Shown one piece after another: positions 13,565 through 23,565 of a stretch of DNA of 64,000 bases; positions within the stretch are counted from its first letter, which is position 1; the number at the start of each line of letters is the position of its first letter. The position numbers were made by a program, and so were the translations under genes. The DNA comes from Labyrinthula sp. Ha (taxonomy: Eukaryota > Sar > Bigyra > Labyrinthulida > Labyrinthulaceae). The notes beneath the pieces were generated by a model. The model was not told where the DNA came from, made no database searches, and saw only the letters and a list, made by a program, of their open reading frames with translations. Location: NCBI GenBank assembly GCA_015227615.1, contig JAALGZ010000002.1, positions 2,728,001 to 2,792,000 on the forward strand, written 5' to 3'.

Positions 13565-13591
13565 TTTGATTGGTTATTGTAACCAATCAAA
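13565..13591. promoter_or_regulatory. Palindromic double CCAAT element upstream of the Serinc gene
   Basis: Perfect 12-bp inverted arms (TTTGATTGGTTA and TAACCAATCAAA) flank a 3-nt spacer and place ATTGG and CCAAT back to back, 70-96 bp upstream of the Serinc ATG. CCAAT boxes bound by NF-Y-type factors commonly lie at about this distance. A further CCAATCA lies at about 14163, upstream of the next gene. The role is inferred from position and motif. Confidence 0.5.
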
Positions 13592-13758
13592 TGGCCGACC
13601 TCGTAAGAAGCAAGTCAAACTCTCCCTGGAAGAAAATAGCAAAAAAGCAGCGCTTTACTTTTTAACTTAACAATAAAACTAAAAAATATCTAAGAGTTTA
13701 ACTAATTATTTCAATAAACGAAACTAAATTTCAACTTTCTAAAGCCAAGAGTGAAAAA

Positions 13759-14046
13759 TCAAACTTTGGATGGTTCTAATCCGTTCTCTGCGCGTAATTC
13801 TTGAAGTTCCTTTTCACTCATGGAAGAGATACAGCAAATCCAACGCTTTAAAATATCAAATCTATCAGTTAGCCATAGTGGAGGTGTATAAAACTTGAAG
13901 CAGTAGAGTATTCCCCAAGTCGGCCACATTACACCAAAAATTATCGCCATAGCACGAAACCAGAACAGATCCCAGTCGAATATGTCTCTATCTACAATAG
14001 TTGCATCAGAATACTCATACTCAGTATCATTGAAGAAGTTTGACAT
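13759..14046 (-). CDS. Small single-pass membrane protein, 95 aa, unknown
   Basis: The ATG at 14046-14044 gives a 95-aa protein. The frame is open further upstream, but only with a TTG as first codon, so I take the ATG. An acidic, aromatic N-terminus (DTEYEYSDATIVDRD) is followed by one long hydrophobic stretch, FWFRAMAIIFGVMWPTWGIL, and a hydrophilic tail with a Lys/Glu-rich end. It lies between Serinc and a four-pass protein gene, all on the same strand, with about 260 bp to the Serinc start and about 180 bp to the end of the upstream gene. I do not recognise the family. The well-formed segment and codon pattern support a real gene, but an upstream exon cannot be excluded. Confidence 0.6.
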   Translation of the reverse strand: MSNFFNDTEYEYSDATIVDRDIFDWDLFWFRAMAIIFGVMWPTWGILYCFKFYTPPLWLTDRFDILKRWICCISSMSEKELQELRAENGLEPSKV

Positions 14047-14230
14047 CTTTCTCTGCAATAGTATTTTACTTTTCCGGTTCTCAAAATATACTCTTGAGTA
14101 TTCCTCTTGTGGAATTCCGATGTTTTCAATTACCAATCATATCCATGATTTAAATTTCTAGCCAATCAAATTCACTGCAGAAATCATAACTTGTGGAAAA
14201 TAACAAAACTAGGACGAAATGTTGACTTAT

Positions 14231-14709
14231 TTAGTTCTTGATCGCAGGATCAAAATCATCTAACTGAGCTAACCTAAGACTAGAACAGCAACTAAAGAAT
14301 AGTATAAAGCCAATAGGAAAAGCTAAAGCAACAAAAATTCTCGCGTTGTTACTATCCTGAGCTTCATCTACCTGCGTGTATGCCAAAGCAAGGAACATTA
14401 TCGCGAACACGCCTGTACATCCTGCAGAAACGTATTGGAACTTTGGATTATTCGTGGCGCAAGTGCAGGCAATAACACCAATGGTCACTATTAGACATAC
14501 GACTATACCAAAGTAGATTCCCACATCACGAGCTGTTGATTTGTTCCCCTCATCGTTCTGCTCGTTTATGAACTCAACGCTTCTCCAGCAAGCTACCGCA
14601 ATTAGAAGGAATAAAGCACAGGCTAATCCCTATAAATGAGTTATTTTAAGGGAATGTGATTTACAATAACTATTCTTGACCATCTGGTGTAATCAGGGTT
14701 AACTCCCAT
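14231..14709 (-). CDS. Four-pass membrane protein, 147 aa, one 35-nt intron
   Basis: Exon 1 (14665-14709) encodes MGVNPDYTRWSRIVI. A 35-nt intron (14630-14664, GTAAAT...TATAG) interrupts the frame in phase 0, and exon 2 (14231-14629) continues with GLACALFLLIAVACW and ends in TAA. The spliced protein has 147 residues and four hydrophobic segments: near 12-28, 51-70 (GIYFGIVVCLIVTIGVIACT), 79-98 and 113-130. There is a short acidic loop after the first and a short tail after the last. The topology resembles claudin- or MARVEL-like tetraspans, but I see no diagnostic motif and claim no family. Its position with Serinc and a one-pass protein on one strand suggests a membrane-protein neighbourhood, not proof of a joint role. 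Confidence 0.75.
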
Positions 14710-17700
14710 TTTCTGACTCTTTGCACTGTCTTCTTTTTGTTTGTTCGAAATTTGGTATGTTTCAGTTCGTTTCTTTTTTTTCTATTATCGCATTTCGGGA
14801 CATATTGTCCCAGTTTGCAGTTTGAACAAAAAGTTTATCCTTATGAACACAAGTTTTACTTGTTGCCGAAGAAGAGTATTTTTTACTAAAGAATCCTCCT
14901 ATATATTGCTTAGTAGAAGAAATACCTGATACAATGTTATATTATCCATAGGGTTTAAGGTTTAGGAAAATAATCAATTGGAATGAAAATTCACTGTATG
15001 GCTAGAGTTTTCATCTGTTTTGTTTAGTCTACAAATGTAAATAAGCGTCAATACTATTTGTTGTAGGGTAAAACCGGTTACTGATATTATTTTTTAAATC
15101 TTGATTCAATTAATTAAAAGAAAATTGATAAAAAAATGGTTTGAAGAAACAAACATCGTAGAAAATAATGCCTTGACTTCACAAGTTCCTAGAACTACTG
15201 AAGAATGCTGAGGAGAGCCGGAGAAACTGTTCTTCTGTTTCCTCAATTCTAGGAAACAACTAAGAAACCACCAATTAATTTCAATTTAAAGTTTTAAAGA
15301 TCCCTTAAAGTCTAAAAATTGACGTAGAAACTACCTTTAAATGTCGTCTTCTTCATGAAAAGTGCACGTTTGCTGCTCTAAAACAAGATTTTGAAATAAA
15401 TAGCAAAACGATTTATGCTTCCATTGCTGTTTTGTGCTTGAAAAATATAAGCAATCTTGCCTCGTGCAAATAGATTTTTGTAGTTCACGTGCAGTGAAGG
15501 AAAGAAGCTTTCTTCAACAATTAACTCTTTGTGTTCTCGAGTTTTCAGGTTCTCTAAGTGCTAGTTTCTTTCTTAGACCCTATTGAGCAAATTAGTATTC
15601 CCAGTTCTTCCTATAATCATGGAAAAATTCATATATGGCCAAACTGAAGTAACAATATATTGCTGCAACCTTGCATCGATCTAATATGTGTAAGGATAAG
15701 TTCATATTAAATAAAGCTGATCTCTTAGAATATTTCTTAAGGTGACATTTAACCAAAAGCAAATTAATTTAGGACACCTGATGTCTAGACTTGGTGGTCC
15801 AACTAATTCCAGGACTCTTGTCACCCTCTGGAGCTACAGCAGCAAATGTGGAAAAGCTAAAGTAGTTTTGCTAGCGCTTTGCCCAAGAACAACAACGCCA
15901 TTAGCAATGAATTATCCTCTTACCATATGTAAATATTCTTAGTTTGTTTTAGAAACCTCACCGGGAAGGTGATATCTGGTCCTTTCAGAATTTAATGCTT
16001 ATGCAAGGGTACTTAACCAAATACTATTTCTGTCTTTGACACCATTATGTCCCAGTTTCAGGCTCAGAACCCAAACTTATTTAAGACACTTTCTTTCCAT
16101 CTATTAAGACACAATGGATATAACTCAATTTAATTTTCGAGCCGTGAAAAAATCGTGTAACTATACGTAAGGAGAATGGAATTAGCTTCATTATCTCACT
16201 AGCTATAGACCATAAACTTAGGGATGAGTTAAATAGCAAAAAACTTTAAGAGAATGTGACGTATTGATCTACATGCTAATAAACTTGTATTGTTAGGCCG
16301 CCTTTTAAGTGATCACCACGTCTTAAGAACAGCAAATGGCCAAATCTTAATTTATCGTGCTGGCTCTACAGTTTCTCAAGATTTTTTTCATGGCAGCGTG
16401 ACACATACACATGTTGAAGGAACAACTAGGATTTAGCAGTTAAATCGTGTAACTTTCTAATTAGACATATGTGATATATTGCAGTGAATTATTGCTCCTT
16501 TTCCGTTACAATTCATATTCTTAATATTTATGGTGTTGAGGCTGCGAATATACCTGACAAAATCAGTTCACTCAAAGCTCACTCTTAATCCTGATAGCAA
16601 CGTAGTGATGTACTACTGTAACTGCTAAGCTAATTAATGAACACTGAAATACAAAAAATCTTCTTCATATTGAAAATGTCTTAGTAAAGGCTGTATACAC
16701 AGATCAACCTCAAATTGTATCAAGGTATCCACGTATTCAAACAGGAAGAATGTCTATCTGATGATAGTTAAGCTTGAAGGCAAGAAGTCATAAACATAAG
16801 AAGCTTGGGTAATATTAAAATTAATGCAAAGATACTCAAATCGCGATGAGTATGAAACCTCGGTTCACCATGTGCTAAGACTTAACTTAGCAATCATCTA
16901 GATATTCGATTCTACTTTATCGAGTAAGAACAATATTTACCTCTATTAAACCCCAGAAAGTTCACTCATATACAAATATATAATAATGAACCCAGTTAAA
17001 CCTTTGAAAGGTTCTACCTAAATTCCATAAATTGTACCATTGGCATTTCTTAAATGAATACAAGTTTTACATGGAAATTTCCTACTACCATATCAGGGTT
17101 TCCAGCATTTAGGTATATTTGGTTACACGGTGGAAACTCATGATAGTAGTTAGCAAAATTAGAACATGAATTTAATTTCGAATGGTTTCCATACCTAAAA
17201 TAAGACTTCAAGATACAGTGTTCAAAGCAAATTATGCTTAGAACTTCATAGTACTGACATGTCACTGGCGATCAGAGATATTGAACCTCCCATGAGCTCA
17301 AAATAAGTTCTAGGGTCGCCTACGAACACTGAACTATTACACTAGTGTTTACTAACAAACCCACGTTATATATAAAAAAGACTCTTCAAGCGTCCCGGAT
17401 TTGTAGCATGGTATTTCTATGGAAAATCATTCAACATTCATTCTAAAACTACTACCTGTGAAAACTGTTAAAAGCTATACAGAGGGTCATTCAATGCTGT
17501 CGTATATTCTCAAAAATACCAAAATCCTAGAGAGGCCACGGCCACGGTGATAAACTTGGGGGTATATAATAGGGCAAATCCTATATATTTTATTTGGATG
17601 GAACAAGAAAACAGAGAGAAAAAGACCAATTTGGAAACACGGCACCGAGAACAGCATGATGTAACACATTGTTATTCGAATGTGATATCAGGTTAAACAC

Positions 17701-20694
17701 CCTCAGCACAGAAATTAAAAACTATCAAGGTAGTCATGATCTGTAGCAGAATGACATGGATAACGGATGATTTTACCATACAGAAAAGGGTATAATCTCC
17801 TTCCTATTCTTCTCTCTATAGAAAATAGCTCAATCATAACCATATGAGCTAGATACTTGACTAGAGTTTCATGCCTCAAATAAGATAATAAGAAAAAAAC
17901 AATAAAAAGACGCTGAATAACCTGAACTAGAACAAGATCTGGAATAAATTGCGATATTTTTCTCACTGGCTCTTTCCCTAGTTCTATATTAGTGACTAAT
18001 TTTTATTTTTTAACTGTGGCAAAATAGCTTCAAACTAACTTAAAGTGACCGAGAATTAAGTTTTTTACAATATGAACATATTTATATTTCTAGCATAGGT
18101 CAGAAAAGAAATACTAATTCGTTATATGTACAGGTACCTGGGTAAGAATTATTACTTTAGCAAAGACAGACGTACAGGACCCAGAGGGCGTCAAGATAAA
18201 ATTTTCAATTTACAAGAATTCAATCAATGACCCTCATAAGAAAGGTAGAACCATCACCCATAACAATCTCAAATATCTTACCTATCTTTCAAGAAAATAT
18301 TAGACATCCTTTTATCTTATTTATAAATCCTTTAACATGAGTTGCTCCATTACTATTCCAACAGCTTAAAAGTGTATTATCAAACATAAAGGGTTAGTAT
18401 AGTTGTAAAATAGAAAGATAAATGCTTTACTGTTTTACAACATTACATCTGGAAGCAACATGTTTCCTTGTATAATAGTTGTACTTTTTTGGTTTGTAAT
18501 TCTGGTCAAAACGAGATTTTAAGGAGATTCCTCAGATTACTACTAAGACTGACAGTACTGAAAAGAGTTTGTGGTTGTGATATAGCACGATGATGAGATA
18601 TAATAATCCAACACAATTGTGATGAAACTACAGCAATCTCGGTTAAGGACTACTTTCTAAATACCTTTACCCGCTTTGTGTTTAATGGGTATATCTCCGA
18701 AGTGAACTGAGCCAACATTGATCAAAAGCTTAGTTTTAAATCCTAACTTTAGCATTTTGGACTATTAATCTAATCAGGACCAGGTAGTTTGGAGCAAGTT
18801 ACATGTTAAATTCTATAATCAAACCTGCTATGCTACAGAAGCTGCTGACTTCATGCTTTACACGGCTACCCAATATATAAAAAATGTAATCATCCTAGTA
18901 AAGAAAACCTATTAGTAAGTATCATCTCGTAGGATTTTGCTTAGTACAAGACACGTACCATCACCGACACTCTGAAATAACTCAATCTTAAACTAAATGA
19001 AACTGATTAAGACCAATTTGGCTTAATCGGAGTCTCTAGGTGGAACCCCCATCCACCGTTTGTTTTCTGTAACATTAAACGATACTATCTTTTCAACAAT
19101 AGAAGAACATTCGGAAAGAGACTACAGAATGATGAAAGGTTTCATATTCTACTGTTCAAGAAATTATAATGATCTTGATATTCTTGGTAAATTCTCATAT
19201 CAAGGTCAGATATTTGATAAGACTGCTTTACTTGATCTAGAATCATTGAAGTTCTTTGTGTTGGCAAAAAACTTGTCAGAATAATAATCAAGAAAATTAG
19301 AAATCTGACAGGCTATGTAAACAAAGCTGAAACTTGCAGCTTAAGGATAAAATGAAAGATACGATAGTATAAGTATGACACTCCATAGTTAATAAGACAT
19401 GAAAAATTTTAAATACAGTTTGATTTAGTGTCTGTATGACAAGCAAATATGAGCCTTTTTCTTACTACTGTTAACAAAGAGAGAACCTCTGCAAACTAAA
19501 TGTATGACTTATCAATAATAATACTTGGGGAAGGCTCTGCCACTATTATGACTAGAGATCCTTTAGTTACATTTCGTAAAGCTTTTTTTAAATAATTGTA
19601 ATGGAATTATGATATTTTAAGTGGTATCTCAAGGAGAATTTTGTGTCATACTTATGGCATTATTTAGCCCTAAGCAAGTGTTAATGCCCCAAGCTATTGC
19701 CTTGGGTCATAATATTTGGCCTTGGTAACTTACAAAAATCCAACGGCAAGCTTGTAGCCAATATTTTTATTTTATTATACAAATTATACCGAATTAAACA
19801 AATCTTTTTCTTAATTTTGTAGCCTAGTAAGCTGTGGATCATCATATGACTTTGAGCCAACTTATTGCTCTCTGATAGGTCAATATACGCTATCAGAAGT
19901 TCTTCAGTTGTTTAGAGACTTGCTTGTTCTTGGTTGATCAACCCAAAATCAAATATTTGACAGAAATTTTAACGCGGATCAGTTGCAGACATATGTCGCT
20001 ATCGTAACAATTTGGCAATCTCGTTCAGGCTTTAGAGGAAATTACTTCTTAGTTACCAAGTCTAACATATAAGTGTAGAAAAGATAGAGCATGTAGAGCA
20101 GATTTTCTTGTTTACCAAAAATTAGGTTCTTTGGAAAGTCAAACGAAAACGGGTTCTAAGCAATAATGAAAAAAGTACCCCATAGTTTTCATATTGAGCT
20201 TCAAAACAAACTGACTTCTAGAGAACTCTGCTAAAGGATAACTATATTATATAGAAGGCAACCTTTTTCTTTTTTTTATTATATTTCTACGATAACTAGT
20301 AAAGTCTGTTTTCTAGCTTCATACTTTCATCTCCAAGTACTTTAGTGACTGTTTTGTTTTTGGAACTCGATGCTGTTTTTTTTTCTTCTTAAATACGTGG
20401 CACCACAGGAACACCTTATTGCATTACTGGTACTTAATAGTTCCAGTTCAATAGTAAAAACTGTTCCTAAAAATAGCCATTATTTTCATTGTTTGCTATT
20501 GACAACCCAAATTTTCTGAAACTAACAGTCCATTATACTAACGTTTCAAAGAACAATTAATAGATCACCCTTCACTCCAAAGTTTTACACATTTGGAAAC
20601 CAGTGACTGAACTCTTCCTTATCACAAAACTGTTTTTTAAAAACAATTCCCTTGCAAAGAACATAAGTTAAGGTCAAACCGCACCATTGGACTC
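14710..20694. other. Intergenic stretch, about 6 kb, no supported gene
   Basis: AT-rich and stop-dense. The only candidate is an open frame at 19027-19284 (+), listed separately. An imperfect inverted repeat with 9-bp arms and a loop of about 50 nt lies near 15187-15256. A hairpin-forming element lies at 19005-19028. I see no RNA gene or intact mobile element. Confidence 0.5.
19027..19284 (+). other. Orphan open frame, possibly an exon or relic
   Basis: About 85 codons are open before a TAA at 19282-19284, without an ATG at the start. The codon pattern looks more protein-like than the surroundings, with frequent GAA, GAT and AAA and segments such as IEEHSERDYRMMKGF and FDKTALLDLESLKFF. It could be a lone exon, a gene relic or chance. 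No family is recognised. Confidence 0.2.
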
Positions 20695-21309
20695 ATGGAA
20701 TTCGAAATGAAAAGCTTTGTCTCTTATACTACGCAAAATTTTTCAAAAGTTTCTTTCACCCCTAGATTATTAATCAGTTCTCAAGAAGTTGGGTTCCTAG
20801 TCGCTTCTGTTCTGCTTGTCCTATTCATACTTTTTCTTCTCTACTTTCTTTTCAAACTAGAGAAAACACCGAACTCTCCTACACAAATAAAAACAAAAAC
20901 ACCAATAAAAAATTTTGAAAAAGAACTAGTTGATGTAGAGTCTCCAGTAGGTGCTAGTACTCAAACTCCAGGAAGTACACATTTCTCAGCAAGGCAGAGT
21001 ATAGCCTCAAATTATACAGTTAAAACAAAGAAATCTGAGCCTGCATATTTACCAACATTTTCTTCAAAAGGACTTTTTTCAAATAAGAAAAGTAGATTGT
21101 TCAAGTTCAAAGGAAGGGATGAACTTAGAGCAGATGTTCCGAAGAATCTTAACAAGATAACCAATGAGAAGGAAATAACCAAAAATAATAAACCTTGGGT
21201 AGATCCTAAGATTTTTTTAAGTGATGAGAAAACAAATAATAAGAAGAAAGTACCTAAAATAGAGAACTTAAATGATAGTGATTTAACTATAGGTGATTCT
21301 GTCATCTAA
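20695..21309 (+). CDS. Single-pass membrane protein with basic Ser/Thr-rich tail, 204 aa
   Basis: The ATG at 20695 gives 204 residues ending in TAA; a second in-frame ATG four codons later is an alternative start. One strong hydrophobic segment lies at about residues 31-54 (VGFLVASVLLVLFILFLLYF). It follows a short polar N-terminus and precedes a long hydrophilic tail rich in Lys, Ser, Thr and Asn. The topology is probably a signal anchor with the tail facing the cytosol. No enzymatic motif is visible and I do not recognise the family. The gene converges on the SET-domain gene with only 16 bp between the two stops. An ACCCAAATTTTC element about 190 bp upstream resembles the motif near other gene starts. 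Confidence 0.75.
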   Translation: MEFEMKSFVSYTTQNFSKVSFTPRLLISSQEVGFLVASVLLVLFILFLLYFLFKLEKTPNSPTQIKTKTPIKNFEKELVDVESPVGASTQTPGSTHFSARQSIASNYTVKTKKSEPAYLPTFSSKGLFSNKKSRLFKFKGRDELRADVPKNLNKITNEKEITKNNKPWVDPKIFLSDEKTNNKKKVPKIENLNDSDLTIGDSVI

Positions 21310-21325
21310 CGTGAATTTACTAAGG

Positions 21326-22759
21326 TTAACTAGCAACTAAAGTATTCAATAGAAATGAAACAAAACTCTCAAAGAACTCTGCATCTTCACCAAACTCGCT
21401 TTTTCTAGTTATTAGGCGGGCTAACTTTCCATCAACTAAACACACATCTTCATCAACTTCTATACTTAGAGCTGGAATCACGGATAAGCAAACCCTCTTC
21501 CAAAAGAGTAGTATAGTTTGTTCACTAAGAATATACTTTACACCGGTGATGAGATTGTTATTAAACGTTGTCTCTGTCTCTTCAAGAAATTTTATATTTT
21601 CCTGGTAAGAAAACTTATAATTGCTTAAATTTCTTTCGCATACGTTTAGAAAATCAGTTAGGATTTTTTTGAAAGAGTTTACACCAACTGGAACTTCCTG
21701 TTTGACTTCATTAAGTGTTTCTAAAAAGAAGACATCATCCTCTGAATTAGCCGCATGTTTTAGAGCAAAAAAACTAAGTAAATTCTGGACAGAAGTAACA
21801 TTTTTCGTTATATCAAAGCTTTCAACTATTTGATTCTTCTCATTGACAAATATTTTTAGTCGGTGCAATAAATTTTTTCTCTTGATAGAAAACTTTTCTG
21901 CATCTAGGATAATGCTTTCTGTAAGATGAACTGTATCTCGACATAAACCAGTTTTCTCAACATTATTCTCCACTACAAATCCATAGAAAAGTAAATACTC
22001 TAAGTTGCTCTTGGCACCATAACTATCAAACACTTCTCTGTTTTCACCTATTGCTCTTAGACTCTTCATTTGATAATGATGATCTACATTATTATATGTC
22101 CATTTTGTTTCTGCTGGTCGGGAGTGGTTTAATAAATCTGCAAAAGGTACCATACAAGTATTTTTTTCTCCATTTATATTTAAGTTAAAATTTCGAGAGC
22201 CCACCAAACACCTAATCTCAAAAAACTTTTCCATTGTAATTTTTTTCCTCCGAAACTCCTCCGCCAAAACTTCATGTCCATTTAAAATGTTAAAATCAGC
22301 AGCAAAACTTTCTCTCCTTTGTTTGATGTCAGAGACTATGGGAGAACCCTGAAGTCTCTCTACTTCATTCTTATTCCAGAAAAGTGTAAAGTGATTAAAA
22401 GTCCTCGGAAGCGTCTTGTAATATGGTGCAAAGAAATTTGTTGGGTCATCTATTGTCAATAGAATGTACAGAACTACCGCAATGAGTTTTTCAGAGCAAT
22501 TGAACTCAAGAGCTTCATCTTTTTGAGATGCCCGTGAGGCCCAAAAAATTCTACAAGCTTCCAACGACGAGTATGACAGCTTGCAGGTGAGAAGGCACTT
22601 ATGTGGAATTCGCAAGATTACTTCCGCCTTTGAAATTGCAGTTGATGTGAACACTCCCCGCTCGTTTGAATTTTCATATTTCTTGACAACTAGATTTGGT
22701 ATTTCTGCTCCATTCTCTTTCAGCCAGGAAATCAATCTCCTTTCTGGAGCTTCACCCAT
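21326..22759 (-). CDS. SET-domain protein methyltransferase, SETD3/RuBisCO-LSMT type
   Basis: A single-exon protein of 477 aa, the usual length for this class. The split SET domain spans about residues 30-260, with RGVFTSTAIS near the start (the RG(V/I)-type S-adenosylmethionine site), a helical insert, then NLNINGEKN...MVPFADLLNHSRP with the conserved NH motif at 211-212. Next comes REVFDSYGAKSNLEYLLFYGF, which holds the usual (D/F)xYG(x)(K/R)SN substrate and cofactor segment. The remaining C-terminal half matches the all-helical substrate-binding domain of the LSMT/SETD3/SETD6 group. Members methylate lysine in RuBisCO or other proteins, or histidine in actin (SETD3). The substrate here cannot be read from sequence, although actin is a natural candidate. 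It shares a 247-bp upstream region with the divergent HMA gene. A GATTGCCCAAAATTTT element lies about 34 bp upstream of the start. Confidence 0.9.
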   Translation of the reverse strand: MGEAPERRLISWLKENGAEIPNLVVKKYENSNERGVFTSTAISKAEVILRIPHKCLLTCKLSYSSLEACRIFWASRASQKDEALEFNCSEKLIAVVLYILLTIDDPTNFFAPYYKTLPRTFNHFTLFWNKNEVERLQGSPIVSDIKQRRESFAADFNILNGHEVLAEEFRRKKITMEKFFEIRCLVGSRNFNLNINGEKNTCMVPFADLLNHSRPAETKWTYNNVDHHYQMKSLRAIGENREVFDSYGAKSNLEYLLFYGFVVENNVEKTGLCRDTVHLTESIILDAEKFSIKRKNLLHRLKIFVNEKNQIVESFDITKNVTSVQNLLSFFALKHAANSEDDVFFLETLNEVKQEVPVGVNSFKKILTDFLNVCERNLSNYKFSYQENIKFLEETETTFNNNLITGVKYILSEQTILLFWKRVCLSVIPALSIEVDEDVCLVDGKLARLITRKSEFGEDAEFFESFVSFLLNTLVAS

Positions 22760-22792
22760 GAATAATGCCCAATTAAGCCACTCTTTCCACCA

Positions 22793-22808
22793 GATTGCCC
22801 AAAATTTT
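22793..22808 (-). promoter_or_regulatory. GCCCAAAAT-type upstream element (SET gene / divergent HMA gene)
   Basis: GATTGCCCAAAATTTT lies 34 bp upstream of the SET-gene ATG and about 200 bp from the divergent HMA-gene ATG. Close copies occur near other gene starts in the window at 24101, 46051, 48427 and 50251. It is read as a candidate core or proximal promoter element. Confidence 0.45.
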
Positions 22809-23006
22809 CCCTTATAATTATATGTATCAGCATAGTATTAGTATTCCAGTAACAATATAACCGAAAAATAAAAGGTTTTAGACACAGAATCTTTCTATTT
22901 AGCTAGATTTCCAAAATATGATGGTTGATACCGATAGTTTCAAGCACGAAAAAACGTGAAGGAGAACCTTTCAGTAAACTTACCAAAAGTAAACAAGAGT
23001 GAAGAA

Positions 23007-23555
23007 ATGTCGGAAACCACCACAACAGTGTTCAATGTACCAACAATAACTTGCAGCGCATGTTCAAAAGCGATACAGAACCATCTCTCTACTTTCAATG
23101 AAATCCAGGTCGCTAAAGTCAATGTACCACAAAAAACTCTAACTTTAAAATCCACCAATGGCATCTCCTCAAGAATACCTGAAATTTTGGGGCAAATTGG
23201 TCATAAAGCAGAAAAGTCTGAAGCGAAATCATGCACTTGCTCTGTTGGAAATGCTTGCACGTGTGGTGGAGATTGTAATTGTGGGGCGAATTGCACGTGT
23301 TCTGGGTGCTCGAATCACTGCGGGGCATCGAGTGCAGATCAAAAGGGATGTTCTGCCAAGGCTAAGGGAACTTGTGTTTGTGGAGATAATTGTCTTTGCG
23401 GAGATCAGTGTGAGTGTGATGGATGTCCAGGAGACAGCGCGGTGAAAAAGCTTCAAAGTCTAGAAAATCAAAGGGAGATTATTCTTCTTAGTTGCGTTCT
23501 TGGGGCAGGATTACTTAGTGGTTTTCTATTGGCAAAGTTCTTTGATCGAAATTAA
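23007..23555 (+). CDS. HMA domain + metallothionein-like domain + C-terminal membrane anchor, 182 aa
   Basis: The ATG at 23007 is the first plausible start; the frame extends 17 codons upstream but begins there with GTG. Residues 1-68 form a heavy-metal-associated fold with the metal-binding motif TCSAC (Cys 16 and 19), as in Atx1-type copper chaperones and P-type ATPase N-termini. Residues 76-140 hold 18 cysteines, mostly as CxC pairs (CTCGGDCNCGANCTC, then CVCGDNCLCGDQCEC), as in metallothioneins. Residues 158-179 form one hydrophobic helix (LLSCVLGAGLLSGFLLAKFF) ending in DRN, a tail-anchor arrangement placing the metal domains in the cytosol. A likely role is binding and delivering copper, zinc or cadmium at a membrane. 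I know of no family with this exact order. It is divergent from the SET gene and converges on the Pin1-like gene with a 10-bp gap. Confidence 0.9.
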   Translation: MSETTTTVFNVPTITCSACSKAIQNHLSTFNEIQVAKVNVPQKTLTLKSTNGISSRIPEILGQIGHKAEKSEAKSCTCSVGNACTCGGDCNCGANCTCSGCSNHCGASSADQKGCSAKAKGTCVCGDNCLCGDQCECDGCPGDSAVKKLQSLENQREIILLSCVLGAGLLSGFLLAKFFDRN

Positions 23556-23565
23556 TATAGAAGTC

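Noticed and set aside
15187-15256. Inverted repeat TTCCTAGAA/TTCTAGGAA as a microRNA precursor
   Set aside because: The arms are only 9 bp and the middle pairs poorly; nothing else supports a precursor.
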